The position numbers and the translations under genes were made by a program. Under the pieces are notes generated by a model. The model was not told the origin of the DNA and searched no databases. It saw only the letters and a list, made by a program, of their open reading frames with translations. A stretch of 64,000 nt of DNA from Asticcacaulis sp. EMRT-3 (lineage in GTDB: Bacteria; Pseudomonadota; Alphaproteobacteria; Caulobacterales; Caulobacteraceae), in the NCBI RefSeq assembly GCF_030027245.1, contig NZ_JASERT010000001.1, forward strand, positions 827,001-891,000, written 5' to 3'. Shown here in pieces: positions 28,128 to 38,451 of the stretch (position 1 is its first letter; each line of letters opens with the position of its first letter).

Positions 28128-28871
28128 TCAGTCCGTAGCTGCCACGATCGGCATGAAGGTCTCGACGGTCAGCGAAGCCCCGCCGATCAGGGCGCCATTG
28201 ATTCCCTCCAGCGACAGGAGATGGCGCGCATTCGACGGATTGACCGAACCGCCATACAGAATATGGCCAACAAAGCCGTTGCCGAATCGCTGGTCGAGAT
28301 GCTGGTGGATGATGGCGATCGCCTCGCGGATCTGGTCATCTGAGGCCGCAAGCCCGGTGCCGATGGCCCAGACAGGCTCGTAGGAGACGTGAAAACTGGC
28401 GTCTTTCAGTTCATCGGGCAGGCTGTCGCTCAGTTGGCGGCGCAACACCTGCGCCGTCAGCCCGGCCTGACGCTGGTCGAGGGTTTCACCGATACAGATG
28501 ATCGGCTCGATACCGGCGCGCAGGGCGGCGCGCGCTTTGCGCGCCACCAGAGCACAGGGTTCGAGATGACCGTGGCGGCGCTCGCTGTGACCCAGTATGA
28601 CCATGCTGGCCCCGGAATCCTTCAGCATGGCCGCGGAAATATCGCCCGTATAGGGGCCGAAATCGGCATGGTGGCAATCCTGCCCGCCAAGCCGGACGCC
28701 GGTTCCGGCCAGGGCTTCGGCCATCAGGGGCAAGAGGGTGACCGGCGGAAAAAGGGCGATAACGCCATTGGCATGTTTGCGGCTTTGCGCAGCTATGGTT
28801 TGCGCCACCGGAAGCGCGGCTTTTGTACCGTTCATCTTCCAGTTGGCGGCAATCAGATGTGTTTGTGGCAT
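28128..28871 (-). CDS. tpiA: Triosephosphate isomerase
   Basis: Interconverts glyceraldehyde-3-phosphate and dihydroxyacetone phosphate; 247 residues, the normal length. The catalytic lysine is K12 in AANWKMNG, the electrophilic histidine is in VILGHSERR, the general base is in VSYEPVWAIGTG, and the phosphate loop is YGGSVNPSN. It heads a minus-strand group tpiA-secG-pyrG and is divergent from the PpiD-like gene across 217 bases. Confidence 0.97.
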   Translation of the reverse strand: MPQTHLIAANWKMNGTKAALPVAQTIAAQSRKHANGVIALFPPVTLLPLMAEALAGTGVRLGGQDCHHADFGPYTGDISAAMLKDSGASMVILGHSERRHGHLEPCALVARKARAALRAGIEPIICIGETLDQRQAGLTAQVLRRQLSDSLPDELKDASFHVSYEPVWAIGTGLAASDDQIREAIAIIHQHLDQRFGNGFVGHILYGGSVNPSNARHLLSLEGINGALIGGASLTVETFMPIVAATD

Positions 28872-28902
28872 TAAACGTCTTTTTTTTTGTGGTTTCTTTT
28901 AT

Positions 28903-28950
28903 CCGGGCCGCGAATGCGCGAACCCTTGATGAGCATAGACTGCGGCCCGG
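28903..28950. repeat. GC-rich inverted repeat in the tpiA/ppiD intergenic region
   Basis: CCGGGCCGC (28903-28911) and GCGGCCCGG (28942-28950) are exact complements around a 30-base loop. This falls in the shared promoter region of two divergent genes, so an operator or leader structure for tpiA is possible. Confidence 0.45.
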
Positions 28951-28982
28951 TTTGAGGCCAAGCGGAAAAAGCCAATAAAAGC

Positions 28983-29011
28983 TTGAAAGCAACAAATTCC
29001 CTTTGTAACAG
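28983..29011 (+). promoter_or_regulatory. Putative promoter of the ppiD-trpE transcript
   Basis: TTGAAA (28983-28988) and TAACAG (29006-29011) are spaced by 17 bases, 77 bases upstream of the PpiD-like ATG. The -10 match is partial. Confidence 0.3.
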
Positions 29012-29088
29012 CCTTATTCGTGCCGTAAGACACGGCCACATAGCGACGCGATACGGCCATTATAGCTTCAGGGACTTGAAGACACCCG

Positions 29089-31038
29089 ATGATCAGCCTT
29101 TTCAGAGATTTCACCAAATCATGGGTATTCACCGCCATCATGGCGCTGCTGATCCTGTCCTTCGCGGTGTTCGGCCTGCGCGACGTTTTCGGTTCGGCCA
29201 ATACCGACTATGTGGTGACGGCGGGCTCGCGCCACGTAACGAGCGACGATTTCAAAGCCAGAATCGATCAGTACAAGGCGCAATATGCACAGAAAAACAA
29301 CGGTCAGACCTTTACGAATCAGGAATTCGTGACCTCCGGCAGCTATTTGCAGGCGCTCGACAGCATTGCCGACGAAACGGCCTTTTCCGCCTGGCTCGAC
29401 AAGCTGAACATCAAGGCCACGCCGAAGATGATCGTGGCGCAACTGGCCAAGATCCCGGCCTTCTTCAATTCGGTGACCGGCCGCTTCGACAAGGACACCT
29501 ATCGTCAGCGTCTGGCCGAAAACCAGATGACCCAGCAGCAGTTCGAAAGCAATATGGCCGACGAACTGGCCGTACAGCAATATACACATGCGGCTTTGGG
29601 CGGACTGCACGCGCCGCGCATCCTGTCAGCCGTCGAGGCTGCCTATGAGGAACAGTCGCGCGATGTCCGCGTCTTCACCCTGTCGCCCAATAATGTCGCC
29701 CATCCTGCTCCGCCTACCGATGCGCAGATCGCCGACTATTACAAGGCGCACCTTCAGCAATTGCAATTGCCGGAATTGCGCACGGCTTCGGTGATCCGTT
29801 TCTCGGCCAGCGATTACGAAAAGTCGGTGCCGGTCACCGATGCCGACCTGCAAAAGCTGTACAACCAGGAACTGCCGACGCTGAAAACCCCCGAAACCCG
29901 CTCTTTCGTCGAAATCACCGCGCCGGATGAAGCCGCCGCCAAGGCGATTTCCGCTGACCTGAAGGCTGGCAAGTCGCCGGATGACGCCGCCAAGGCGCAC
30001 AAGGGCAATGTGATCAGCTTTGACAACAAGACGCAGGACGATGTGCCCGACGCCGCCATCGCCGCCAGCGCCTTTGGCATGGCGTCCGGCGATGTGTCTG
30101 GCGCGCTCAAGGGCAGCCTCGGCTATGCCGTCGTCAAGATGGGCGACATCAAGCCCGGCACCACGCCTTCATTTGAAAGCCTGCGCGCCAAGCTGACCGA
30201 TGATTATCGCAAGAGCGCCGCCGCCGATAAGGTCAATGATCTCGTCCACAAGTTCCAGGACGCCCATGACGCCGGTGATGATTTCAAAACCAGCGCCGCC
30301 AAGCTGGGCCTGACCATCACCCAGCTTCAGCCGATGACCGCTCAGGGCAAGACCGGCAATCCGCAGGTCGATTATTCGCCATATACCGACCTGGTGAAGG
30401 ACGTGTATGACCTGTCCGCCGTCGGTGCCACCTCGGATGTCGAGCGCATGAGCGATGGCGAATATTTCGCCCTCAGGCTCGATGCGATCAAGCCTGCCGG
30501 CCCGCCGCCGCTCGCCGAGGTCAAGAACGATCTGGCGCGCTATTACATGATGGAAAAGATGGGTGACGCCGTGAAAGCCAAGGCTGACGAAGCCAAGGCG
30601 CGCCTCGACAAGGGCGAAGATTTCGCCAAGGTGGCCGCCGCCTATAATGCCCCGATCCAGACCCTGACCGCGCTCGACCGCAACAAGGCGCAGCAGGCCA
30701 AACTGCCCGATGCTATGGCCAACAGCATTTTTCTGGGTCAGGCTGGCGATACGTTCGAAGCCGCCGCCGACACATCCGGTCTTGCCTATGCCATCGGCCA
30801 TATCGACGCCGTGCATCAGGCCGATCCGAAAACCGCCAATATACTGGCGGCCTCGGCCAGTGATCAGATGTCGCAGATGATCGCGCGCGATCTGGCCGGG
30901 ATCACGCAATCGACGGCGCGCACCCTGGTCAAGACCAAGACCTATCCGTTGGCCGCCATCAAGGCGCTGGGCGTGACACCGCCCGCCACCACCAAGGATG
31001 GCGCGAAGGATAAGGGCGCTGATAAGGACAAGTCGTGA
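29089..31038 (+). CDS. ppiD: PpiD/SurA-type peptidyl-prolyl isomerase, membrane-anchored
   Basis: A 649-residue periplasmic foldase. One N-terminal anchor (about 11-32, SWVFTAIMALLILSFAVFGL) is followed by a SurA_N-like region (about 40-190), a central parvulin-type region (about 220-400; the segment IAASAFGMASGDVSGALKGS fits a PpiC fold, though divergent) and a C-terminal segment ending in a Lys/Asp-rich tail (GAKDKGADKDKS). PpiD proteins sit at the Sec exit and assist secreted proteins. Its TGA overlaps the GTG start of trpE, so the pair is translationally coupled. Confidence 0.88.
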   Translation: MISLFRDFTKSWVFTAIMALLILSFAVFGLRDVFGSANTDYVVTAGSRHVTSDDFKARIDQYKAQYAQKNNGQTFTNQEFVTSGSYLQALDSIADETAFSAWLDKLNIKATPKMIVAQLAKIPAFFNSVTGRFDKDTYRQRLAENQMTQQQFESNMADELAVQQYTHAALGGLHAPRILSAVEAAYEEQSRDVRVFTLSPNNVAHPAPPTDAQIADYYKAHLQQLQLPELRTASVIRFSASDYEKSVPVTDADLQKLYNQELPTLKTPETRSFVEITAPDEAAAKAISADLKAGKSPDDAAKAHKGNVISFDNKTQDDVPDAAIAASAFGMASGDVSGALKGSLGYAVVKMGDIKPGTTPSFESLRAKLTDDYRKSAAADKVNDLVHKFQDAHDAGDDFKTSAAKLGLTITQLQPMTAQGKTGNPQVDYSPYTDLVKDVYDLSAVGATSDVERMSDGEYFALRLDAIKPAGPPPLAEVKNDLARYYMMEKMGDAVKAKADEAKARLDKGEDFAKVAAAYNAPIQTLTALDRNKAQQAKLPDAMANSIFLGQAGDTFEAAADTSGLAYAIGHIDAVHQADPKTANILAASASDQMSQMIARDLAGITQSTARTLVKTKTYPLAAIKALGVTPPATTKDGAKDKGADKDKS

Positions 31039-32567
31039 TTTCCATGACCATGAGCGTTTCTGATAATGTCGGTGGCGCGTCGCAAAGCGCCTTTCTGGAA
31101 GCCTATGCAGCGGGTAAGCCCGGCCTGGTGTGGCGTCGCCTGATCGATGATCTCGAAACGCCCGTTTCGGCCTATCTGAAGCTGTCGCAGAACCGCCCGT
31201 TCAGCTTTTTGTTTGAATCGGTGGAAGGCGGTGCCTTGTCGGGCCGTTATTCGATCCTCACCCTGTCACCCGATCTGGTGTGGCGCTGTTTCGGCGAACG
31301 GGCCGAGATCGCGCGCGGTTCGGCGGTCGAAACCGCCGACTACAGCCCCGAATCTCTGCCGACGCTCCAATCGCTGCGCGCGCTCGTGGCGACCAACCGG
31401 ATGGAGATTCCCGAAGGCCTGCCGCCGATGGTGTCGGGCCTGTTCGGTGTGTTCGGCTATGACATGATCCGCCTGACCGAACCCCTGGGCGCGGCCAATC
31501 CCGATCCGCTTGACCTGCCCGACGCCGTGATGGTGCGGCCCACCGTGGTGTGCGTCTTCGATAATGTAGCGCACGAAATCCTGTTGGCCAGCCCGGTCTG
31601 GCCCGATGAAAAGTCCGCTCAGGCGGCCTATGATGTAGCGCAAGGCCGTCTCGACGCGGTCGAGGCCGATCTGCGCGTACCGCTGGCCGCCCAGCCCGCA
31701 GCGCAGGATCATAGGCAGGAGCCTCTGATGTCGCCCACCTCACCGCTTGATTATGGTAGCATGGTCGAGCGCTCCAAGGCCTATATAGCGGCGGGCGATG
31801 TTTTTCAGGTGGTGCCCAGCCATCGCTTTGAGGCGCCCTACCCGCTTGATCCGTTTGCCTTTTATCGCAGTCTTCGCCGTCATAACCCTTCGCCCTATCT
31901 CTACTATCTTAATTTCGGCGACTTCCAGCTTGCGGGCTCCTCGCCGGAAATCCTGGTGCGGGTACGCGATGGCAAGCTGACCATCCGCCCGATCGCCGGC
32001 ACGCGGCCACGCGGCAAGACTCCCGCCGAAGACAAGGCGCTGGAAGACGAACTGCTGGCCGATCCGAAGGAATTGTCCGAACATCTGATGCTGCTCGATC
32101 TGGGCCGCAATGATGTCGGCCGGGTCGCCAAACCGGCCACGGTGCGCGTCACCGAAAAATTCATCATCGAGCGCTACAGCCACGTCATGCACATCGTCTC
32201 GAACGTCGAAGGTGATGCGCCGGATACGCTCGATGCCGTCGATGCCCTGCTGGCCGCCCTGCCCGCCGGCACCCTGTCGGGCGCGCCCAAGGTGCGGGCG
32301 ATGGAGATCATCGACGAACTGGAATCGGTCAAGCGCGGCGTCGTCTATGGCGGCGGCGTCGGCTATATTTCCAGCGCGGGTTCGGTGGACATCTGCATCG
32401 TGCTGCGCACCGCCCTGTTCAGGGATCGGATGATGTATGTCCAGGCGGGCGCGGGCGTGGTCGCCGACAGCGTGCCGCAAAAGGAATATGAGGAAACCTG
32501 CCACAAGGCGGGCGCTCTCATCCGCGCAGCACAGGATGCCTGGCGTTACAGCTATCAGAAAAACTAG
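31035..32567 (+). CDS. trpE: Anthranilate synthase component I
   Basis: Converts chorismate to anthranilate with TrpG; 510 residues from GTG 31035, which overlaps the ppiD stop as GTGA and has AAGGA 6 bases ahead. ATGs at 31044 and 31050 are alternatives. Signature segments are IAGTRPRGKTPAEDKALEDE, the active-site HLMLLDLGRNDVGRV, SHVMHIVSNVEG, GTLSGAPKVRAMEIIDELE and GGGVGYIS. The tryptophan-feedback LExx region is near SFLFESVEGG. trpG lies 476 bases downstream, separated by a convergent small gene. Confidence 0.97.
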   Translation: MISMTMSVSDNVGGASQSAFLEAYAAGKPGLVWRRLIDDLETPVSAYLKLSQNRPFSFLFESVEGGALSGRYSILTLSPDLVWRCFGERAEIARGSAVETADYSPESLPTLQSLRALVATNRMEIPEGLPPMVSGLFGVFGYDMIRLTEPLGAANPDPLDLPDAVMVRPTVVCVFDNVAHEILLASPVWPDEKSAQAAYDVAQGRLDAVEADLRVPLAAQPAAQDHRQEPLMSPTSPLDYGSMVERSKAYIAAGDVFQVVPSHRFEAPYPLDPFAFYRSLRRHNPSPYLYYLNFGDFQLAGSSPEILVRVRDGKLTIRPIAGTRPRGKTPAEDKALEDELLADPKELSEHLMLLDLGRNDVGRVAKPATVRVTEKFIIERYSHVMHIVSNVEGDAPDTLDAVDALLAALPAGTLSGAPKVRAMEIIDELESVKRGVVYGGGVGYISSAGSVDICIVLRTALFRDRMMYVQAGAGVVADSVPQKEYEETCHKAGALIRAAQDAWRYSYQKN

Positions 32568-32845
32568 CGTATAGGCTCGCTGCCCGGCGTTACCGGCTTG
32601 GCCGGATCGGCGTCAGGGAAGGCGCTGCCGGAAAGCTGAAAATCGGCGGAAACCGGCGCTGCGGCAGGTGTGATCGCGGCCTTCTTCGCAGGCATTACCA
32701 GACTGGCCAGCATGGAGGCGGCGGCGAACAGGGCCAGCACCGCCAGCAGGATCGCCAGACCTGACGGCGTGGGTTTGCGCCGCTCCAGCAGGTTTGAAGC
32801 GGCGTGAAGGCGGTCATCGAAAAGCGGGGCTGAGGAAGCAGGCAT
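32564..32845 (-). CDS. Small single-span membrane protein, unknown function
   Basis: A 93-residue protein with one predicted transmembrane helix (about 29-50, GLAILLAVLALFAAASMLASLV) between a polar N-terminus and an Ala/Pro-rich C-terminus. I do not recognise a family. It is convergent with trpE and the stop codons interlock (CTAG region 32564-32567). The coding call is supported by the coherent membrane topology and by the 198-base non-coding gap upstream (32846-33043). It could be a chance frame, but that is less likely. Confidence 0.55.
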   Translation of the reverse strand: MPASSAPLFDDRLHAASNLLERRKPTPSGLAILLAVLALFAAASMLASLVMPAKKAAITPAAAPVSADFQLSGSAFPDADPAKPVTPGSEPIR

Positions 32846-33043
32846 GTCGACTCGTCGGTTCGATTGGCAATGAAGATCACGCTAGGGCGATTTGGTTAAC
32901 GAAATTTTGCCTGACATTAACCATAACACCGATAAATCCGCCTTCCAATGCTGCGCCCGCATCTTGCCGCTTGGAAAATCAGCCATATGTTCGTAAACAG
33001 CGCTGAATACGCATTTTAGAACGGCTCCAAGGAGCAACAGGTC

Positions 33044-33637
33044 ATGATTCTGGTCATCGATAATTACGACAGCTTCACCTATAATCTCGTTCATTATCTG
33101 GCCGAGCTTGGCGCGGAAACGCAAGTGTATCGCAATGACGCCCTGAGCGTGCAGGACGCGCTGGCGCTGAAGCCCAGAGCCATCCTGCTGTCACCCGGCC
33201 CATGCGCGCCCGATCAGGCCGGTATCTGTCTGCCGCTCCTGCGCGCCGCGCCCGAAGACATGCCCATTCTTGGCGTCTGCCTCGGCCACCAGTCAATCGG
33301 TCAGGCCTATGGCGGTGATGTGATCCGCGCCAAAAGCCTGATGCACGGCAAGACCAGCCCGATCCATCACAATAATAAGGGCCTGTTCAGGGACATGCCC
33401 GATCCGTTCACCGCTACGCGCTATCATTCGCTGGCCGTCAAGCGTGAAACCCTGCCCGACGAACTGGAAATCACCGCCTGGACCGAAGACGGCGAGATCA
33501 TGGGGCTGCAACACCGCACGCGCCCAATTCATGGCGTGCAATTCCACCCTGAATCGATCGCCACCGAGGGCGGCCACCAGTTGCTGGCCAATTTCCTCGC
33601 GCTGGCCGGTATCGAAAGCCACAATCTCTATGTCTGA
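33044..33637 (+). CDS. trpG: Anthranilate synthase component II (glutamine amidotransferase)
   Basis: Supplies ammonia to TrpE; 197 residues, class I amidotransferase. The nucleophile is C79 in [12 protein letters not shown], and the His/Glu pair is in [20 protein letters not shown] precedes the ATG by 9 bases. trpD starts inside the last codons (8-base overlap), so trpG-trpD-trpC are coupled. No leader peptide with tandem Trp codons or attenuator is visible in the 198 bases upstream. Confidence 0.97.
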   Translation: MILVIDNYDSFTYNLVHYLAELGAETQVYRNDALSVQDALALKPRAILLSPGPCAPDQAGICLPLLRAAPEDMPILGVCLGHQSIGQAYGGDVIRAKSLMHGKTSPIHHNNKGLFRDMPDPFTATRYHSLAVKRETLPDELEITAWTEDGEIMGLQHRTRPIHGVQFHPESIATEGGHQLLANFLALAGIESHNLYV

Positions 33638-34655
33638 CGCCTTCAAACCCCTACTGGCCCGACTGGCCGACGGATCAACGCTCGATGAGGCCGACGCCGA
33701 ATCGTTCTTCACTGCCTGCCTGCGTGGCGAACCAACGCCTGCACAGGTAGCGGCGGCGGTGACGGCAATAAAAATACGCGGCGAAACCGTAGGCGAAATC
33801 GCCGCCTCTGCCCGCGCCATGCGCAAGGCCGCCATCCATCTCGATCACCCTTATGATGTCATCGACGTGTGCGGTACGGGCGGCGATGGCCTGCATACAC
33901 TCAATATCTCAACCGCCGTCGGTTTCGTGGCGGCGGGCGGCGGGCTGAAAGTGGCCAAGCATGGCAACCGCGCCATCACCTCGAAATCGGGCACAGCCGA
34001 TGTGCTGGCGGCGCTCGGCGTCAATCTGGAAGCGACACTCGATCAGCAGCGCACGGCGCTCGATGAGGCGGGCATCTGCTTCATGTTCGCTCAGGCCCAT
34101 CACGGTGCGATGCGTCATGTGTCGCCGATCCGTCAGCAGCTCGGCTTTCGCACCATCTTCAACCTGCTGGGCCCCTTGAGCAATCCGGCAGGCGCTAAGC
34201 GTCAGGTGATGGGCGTGCCGTCCTTGCGCTTTGTTGAGCCGATTGCGCAGGCGCTTGGCCAGTTGGGGGCGGTCAGGGCGTGGGCCGTGCATGGTTCGGG
34301 CCTCGATGAACTGACCACGACGGGCGAAACCGACGTGGCTGAATATCATAACGGCTTTGTGCGCCTGTTCAAAATTACACCGGAAGCCGTGGGCCTGCCG
34401 CGCGCCGCTCTGGCTGATCTGATCGGTGGCGCACCCGATCATAATGCCCGCGAACTGACTGATCTGCTCGACGGTAAAAAAAGCGCCTATCGTGACATCG
34501 TCATGCTCAATGCCGCCGCTGCCTTTCTGGTGGCCGACAAGGTCGAAACCCTGCGCGAAGGTATTGCTCTGGCAGGCGATGTGATTGATCAGGGCCGGGC
34601 GCGGGCTGCGCTGGCGGCGCTGATCCGCGCCACCCCGCCTCTGGAGACGACATGA
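33630..34655 (+). CDS. trpD: Anthranilate phosphoribosyltransferase
   Basis: Transfers phosphoribose from PRPP to anthranilate; 341 residues from ATG 33630 ([10 protein letters not shown]). The frame extends upstream inside trpG but that part is a shadow. Motifs are the PRPP loop [17 protein letters not shown], the [21 protein letters not shown] segment (split KHGNRAIT and [11 protein letters not shown]) and [20 protein letters not shown]. It overlaps trpC by ATGA. Confidence 0.97.
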   Translation: MSDAFKPLLARLADGSTLDEADAESFFTACLRGEPTPAQVAAAVTAIKIRGETVGEIAASARAMRKAAIHLDHPYDVIDVCGTGGDGLHTLNISTAVGFVAAGGGLKVAKHGNRAITSKSGTADVLAALGVNLEATLDQQRTALDEAGICFMFAQAHHGAMRHVSPIRQQLGFRTIFNLLGPLSNPAGAKRQVMGVPSLRFVEPIAQALGQLGAVRAWAVHGSGLDELTTTGETDVAEYHNGFVRLFKITPEAVGLPRAALADLIGGAPDHNARELTDLLDGKKSAYRDIVMLNAAAAFLVADKVETLREGIALAGDVIDQGRARAALAALIRATPPLETT

Positions 34656-35443
34656 CCGATATTCTTGAACGCATCGCCAATTATAAGCGCGAAGAGGTGG
34701 CGGCGCGCCAAAAAGCTGTCACACAGGCCGATCTCGATGCTGCGATCAAAGCGGCGGATGCGCCGCGCGGCTTTGCGGCGCGTCTGGTGACCGATCAGCG
34801 TCCGGGCAGTCTGTCGCTGATTGCCGAAATCAAGAAGGCTTCGCCGTCCAAAGGTCTGATTTGTGATGATTTCGATCCGCCGTCTCTGGCGCGCGCCTAC
34901 GAATCGGGCGGTGCCTCGTGTCTGTCGATCCTGACCGACGGGCCCAGCTTCATGGGCCACGAATCACACTTTCAGGCGGCGCGCGCGGCGGTGAATCTGC
35001 CCTGCATCCGCAAGGAATTTCTCGTCGATAGCTGGCAGGTGGCCGAATCACGCAGCCTCGGCGCCGATGCGATTCTGGTCATTATGGCGATGATCGACGA
35101 TGCTCTGGCGGGCGATCTGATCGACGCAGCCCATGACCTCGGCATGGATGCGCTGGTCGAGGTGCATGACGCAGCGGAAATGACGCGCGCCTTGCGTTTG
35201 AAATCCAAACTGATCGGCATAAATAACCGGAATCTCAGGGATTTTCATGTCGATCTGAAGGTGACCGAAGACCTGTCGGTCATGGTCGGCAAAGAGCATA
35301 TTCTGGTGGCCGAAAGCGGCATCTTTACCGCCGAGGACGTGGCGCGACTGGCCTCGACCGGGGCCACCGCCATGCTGGTCGGCGAAAGCCTGATGCGTCA
35401 GGGCGATGTGACGCAAGCCGCGAAAAAACTGCTTTCTCGCTAA
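34652..35443 (+). CDS. trpC: Indole-3-glycerol phosphate synthase
   Basis: Closes the indole ring; a 263-residue (beta/alpha)8 barrel. Conserved segments are [13 protein letters not shown], the catalytic [12 protein letters not shown] region with preceding [32 protein letters not shown] and [15 protein letters not shown]. It is a single-function enzyme with no TrpF domain. The last gene of the trpGDC group, 110 bases before lexA; moaC and moeA, which often follow trpC in alphaproteobacteria, are absent. Confidence 0.97.
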   Translation: MTDILERIANYKREEVAARQKAVTQADLDAAIKAADAPRGFAARLVTDQRPGSLSLIAEIKKASPSKGLICDDFDPPSLARAYESGGASCLSILTDGPSFMGHESHFQAARAAVNLPCIRKEFLVDSWQVAESRSLGADAILVIMAMIDDALAGDLIDAAHDLGMDALVEVHDAAEMTRALRLKSKLIGINNRNLRDFHVDLKVTEDLSVMVGKEHILVAESGIFTAEDVARLASTGATAMLVGESLMRQGDVTQAAKKLLSR

Positions 35444-35473
35444 AAAATTGCGGCATTAGCTTGACATTAACCG

Positions 35474-35488
35474 GAACACATATAGAAC
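35474..35488 (-). promoter_or_regulatory. SOS box 1 (LexA operator)
   Basis: GAAC-ACATATA-GAAC is a perfect alphaproteobacterial LexA site (GTTC-N7-GTTC) read on the minus strand, just downstream of a TTGACA hexamer (35461-35466) and 66 bases ahead of the lexA ATG. Confidence 0.85.
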
Positions 35489-35499
35489 ATTTTGCATAG

Positions 35500-35514
35500 G
35501 TTCATGACTTGTTC
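35500..35514 (+). promoter_or_regulatory. SOS box 2 (LexA operator)
   Basis: GTTC-ATGACTT-GTTC is a second perfect LexA site, in the opposite orientation to box 1 and centred 26 bases from it. Two sites before lexA imply tight autoregulation. Confidence 0.88.
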
Positions 35515-35553
35515 CGCGCCATATTGTGGGCGGAAAAATGCAAAGGTGTCCCG

Positions 35554-36252
35554 ATGCTGACGACCAAACAACGCGAACTTCTGATGTTCATCCATGAACG
35601 GATCAAGGAAACCGGCGTGTCGCCTTCTTTCGATGAAATGAAGGAAGCGCTCGATCTGGCGTCGAAATCCGGCATTCACCGCCTGATCACGGCGCTGGAA
35701 GAGCGCGGCTTTATTCGCCGTCTGGCGCACAGGGCGCGCGCGCTTGAGGTCATCAAGCTACCGGATCAGGCCACCACCTCAGCACCGCCGCGTGGCCGTC
35801 AGGCCTTTGTACCGCAGGTCGTTGAAGGCACGAAGCCCGCCGAAGCGCCGCGCGCGGTCACTGATGAAACGCGCGACCTGCCCCTGCTGGGCAAGATCGC
35901 GGCGGGCGTGCCGATTGAGGCGATGGGGCAGGAACGCGACCGTCTGGCCGTGCCGGAAGCCATGCTGGGGGCGGGCGAGCACTATGTCCTCGAAATCGAA
36001 GGCGATTCGATGATCAATGCCGGTATTCTCAACGGCGATTATGTGGTGATCCGCAAAACCGATACGGCGCAGTCGGGCGAGATTATCGTGGCTCTGGTTG
36101 ATGATGCGACCGCCACCCTCAAGCGTTTGCGCAAAAAAGGCGCGTCGATTGCACTTGAAGCCGCCAATCCGGCCTATAAGACGCAGATCTATAATGATGG
36201 CCAGGTCAAGGTGCAGGGCCGCCTTGTCGGGCTGATGCGGCGTTATCACTGA
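35554..36252 (+). CDS. lexA: SOS repressor LexA
   Basis: A 232-residue autocleaving repressor. It has an N-terminal winged helix (1-66, [33 protein letters not shown]), a linker of about 45 residues, and an S24 peptidase domain with cleavage site A117-G118 ([10 protein letters not shown]), nucleophile S152 (EGDSMI) and general base K190 (TLKRLRKK). The start is ATG 35554, the family N-terminus; a frame extension to 35509 would run through the second SOS box. It is convergent with comEC, and the stops overlap by 7 bases. Confidence 0.98.
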   Translation: MLTTKQRELLMFIHERIKETGVSPSFDEMKEALDLASKSGIHRLITALEERGFIRRLAHRARALEVIKLPDQATTSAPPRGRQAFVPQVVEGTKPAEAPRAVTDETRDLPLLGKIAAGVPIEAMGQERDRLAVPEAMLGAGEHYVLEIEGDSMINAGILNGDYVVIRKTDTAQSGEIIVALVDDATATLKRLRKKGASIALEAANPAYKTQIYNDGQVKVQGRLVGLMRRYH

Positions 36253-38405
36253 CCTAATTCAGCATCCGAAGGGCTTGACCAGTAGCGTTGGCCACGCAGC
36301 GGCTGCCCGGCGCGGATGGCCCAGCCTTTTTGCGTGCGGGTCAGTTCGAGCGCGCCGAGGCGGCGGAAATCCCCGGCGCTGATATGGTTGACGCCTGAGC
36401 AAGTTTGCGGCCAGTCGCCGACCGGATTGCGCAGGACGACGAGTGTGCTTGAACGGCACAGAGAATCAAGCACCTTGGGTTTGGGCGGCACATTGGAAAA
36501 CCAGAAGCCGACACGGTAAGGCGATGCAGCTTGCGGAATGCAAGCATAGCCCTTGCAGGTATAAAATTTTTGACGGGTATCGGCGTCAAGCGGTTGCAGT
36601 CCGTAACGCTGCGTCCACTGCACATAGCCGAATTGCCGGACTTTCGGACGCAGGACATAGGCGTCGTGGCCGATGCGAATAGCAGCGTTACCGCCATCGG
36701 GATCGACCCAGATGTCGGAAACCGGCAGGCGCGGCCACCACAGGATGGCCGTGGCGGCGATCAGGCCCAGCCAACGCACCGGGCCGCGTACCAGACATAT
36801 CCACACTACGCCGAACAGCGAAACCGGCAAAATATAGCTGGCGGTGGACGGCCAGCCTATAACGGCTTGTGGCAGGGCCGATGTCCAGGCGGCGATATGG
36901 GCGATGAGCCACAGCCCGCCCGCCGCTACATTGAGCAACAGTGGCCCCAGCGGCGTAGCGGCCAGAACCGTGCCGAGCGCCAGAGCGGGCATGACGATAA
37001 AGGCGGTAATCGGCGATTCAAACAGATTGGACAACAGGCCATAGACCGAAAAACGGTTGAAATAGGCAATGGCGAAGGGCGTTGTGGCCGCCGTCGCCAC
37101 CAGTGAAGCCACCAGCGACAACCAGAAACCGTGAACAATCGACTGAATTGTTTTCACCCACATGGGCACGCTGATTTCGCTGACCGGTGCCTGAAGAGCT
37201 TCAGCGAGGGCCAGCAGCGCCGCTGTGGCGCAAAACGACATCTGGAAACCAGGCTGAACCACCGCTTCGGGCGTCAGCGCGATCACCACCAGGGCGGCGA
37301 TGGCCAGGGCGCGCAGGGACAGGGCGCGACGATCCAGCATAATAGCCGTAAAGGCGATACAGGCCACGACGGCCGAACGCACAGCGGGCGCAGGCGCGCC
37401 GGAAATGGCCAGATAGGCCAGGACGCACACCATGCTTAAGGCCGCAGCGATCTTCTTGATCGGCGCATTGAGCGCCAGAACCGGTATCATCGCCATCAAT
37501 CCGCGCAGGGCGAAGAAGATAAAACCGCCGACCACAGCCATGTGTACGCCGGAAATCGACAGGATGTGCGCCAGCCCGGAATTACGCATATCGACGATCA
37601 GAGCTTGCGGTACGAAAGCCTCCTGCCCCGTCACCAGAGCCGCCGCAAAGCCGCCGAGCCTGCCGCCGTCATGCCAGACGGGGGTGATCGATTCCACAAG
37701 CCTTTGCGTGATGTTCCAGCGCAGGCGATTGAGCCGCAGGATCAGATCGAGCCGCCATCCATGCACGGGGGCGGCGATCTTTTCCGGCGCACCCGGCACC
37801 AGCCCCACACCGCCAATACCCTGAAACCAGGCGGCGCGCGCGAAATCATAGCCGCCCGGCAGGGAAGGTTCCGGCGGCGGATTGAGGATGGCGAAAACAC
37901 TGATCGCATCCCCGGGTTTCAGGCCCGTCGCCGCGATCACCCCCGGTCGCAGCGACACGCGCAGGCGCAAGGGCACATCGCGCGCCGCCATCCCCTTGAT
38001 GGCGAACGGAGCCAGCAGCAGACGCGGCGAATCGGCGGAAGGCGATATATTGTCAATGACAAAAGCCTGCACCCTATAGGTCGAATGGTCGGGGTTCAGC
38101 ACCGGCGCGCGCACATGCTCGGTGCGCAATTTGGCCACCGCCAGCCCGAAGGCAAAAAAAGCGATCAGCACCACCGGCCCGGTCAGACGCGCCGCCGCAG
38201 GCCAGCGCCACATCGCCAGCAGCAGGGCCCCCATCAGGATGGCGGGCACAACAGCCCAGACAAGCGCCGGTTCAAACGGCAGGGCCAGATAGGCCGCCGC
38301 GCCGAAACCGAACGCCACCGGAAACCATAGGAACAACCGCCCGGCCTGCTGCTGCCATATGGCCGTTGCGCGTGCCCCCACCTCTTGCCAAACCGCTGTT
38401 TTCAT
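36246..38405 (-). CDS. comEC: ComEC/Rec2 DNA-uptake channel
   Basis: A 719-residue polytopic inner-membrane protein of the natural-transformation channel. The start is ATG 38405, preceded by a G-run; the frame's earlier TTG is unlikely. An N-terminal pair of helices is followed by a DUF4131-like periplasmic domain (about 90-215) and the competence domain with many helices (about 230-560), including [20 protein letters not shown] (LSISGVHM is diagnostic). The C-terminal part (about 590-719) resembles the metallo-beta-lactamase-like region but has no HxHxDH motif. It is divergent from gltX. Confidence 0.92.
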   Translation of the reverse strand: MKTAVWQEVGARATAIWQQQAGRLFLWFPVAFGFGAAAYLALPFEPALVWAVVPAILMGALLLAMWRWPAAARLTGPVVLIAFFAFGLAVAKLRTEHVRAPVLNPDHSTYRVQAFVIDNISPSADSPRLLLAPFAIKGMAARDVPLRLRVSLRPGVIAATGLKPGDAISVFAILNPPPEPSLPGGYDFARAAWFQGIGGVGLVPGAPEKIAAPVHGWRLDLILRLNRLRWNITQRLVESITPVWHDGGRLGGFAAALVTGQEAFVPQALIVDMRNSGLAHILSISGVHMAVVGGFIFFALRGLMAMIPVLALNAPIKKIAAALSMVCVLAYLAISGAPAPAVRSAVVACIAFTAIMLDRRALSLRALAIAALVVIALTPEAVVQPGFQMSFCATAALLALAEALQAPVSEISVPMWVKTIQSIVHGFWLSLVASLVATAATTPFAIAYFNRFSVYGLLSNLFESPITAFIVMPALALGTVLAATPLGPLLLNVAAGGLWLIAHIAAWTSALPQAVIGWPSTASYILPVSLFGVVWICLVRGPVRWLGLIAATAILWWPRLPVSDIWVDPDGGNAAIRIGHDAYVLRPKVRQFGYVQWTQRYGLQPLDADTRQKFYTCKGYACIPQAASPYRVGFWFSNVPPKPKVLDSLCRSSTLVVLRNPVGDWPQTCSGVNHISAGDFRRLGALELTRTQKGWAIRAGQPLRGQRYWSSPSDAELGQ

Positions 38406-38451
38406 CCCCCGTCCGGACAGATAGCACTTGGTTGCCCGCGCAGAGCGTTCT

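Noticed and set aside
32846..33043. Trp attenuator/leader peptide before trpG
   Set aside because: No short ORF with tandem Trp codons and no terminator/antiterminator pair could be found.
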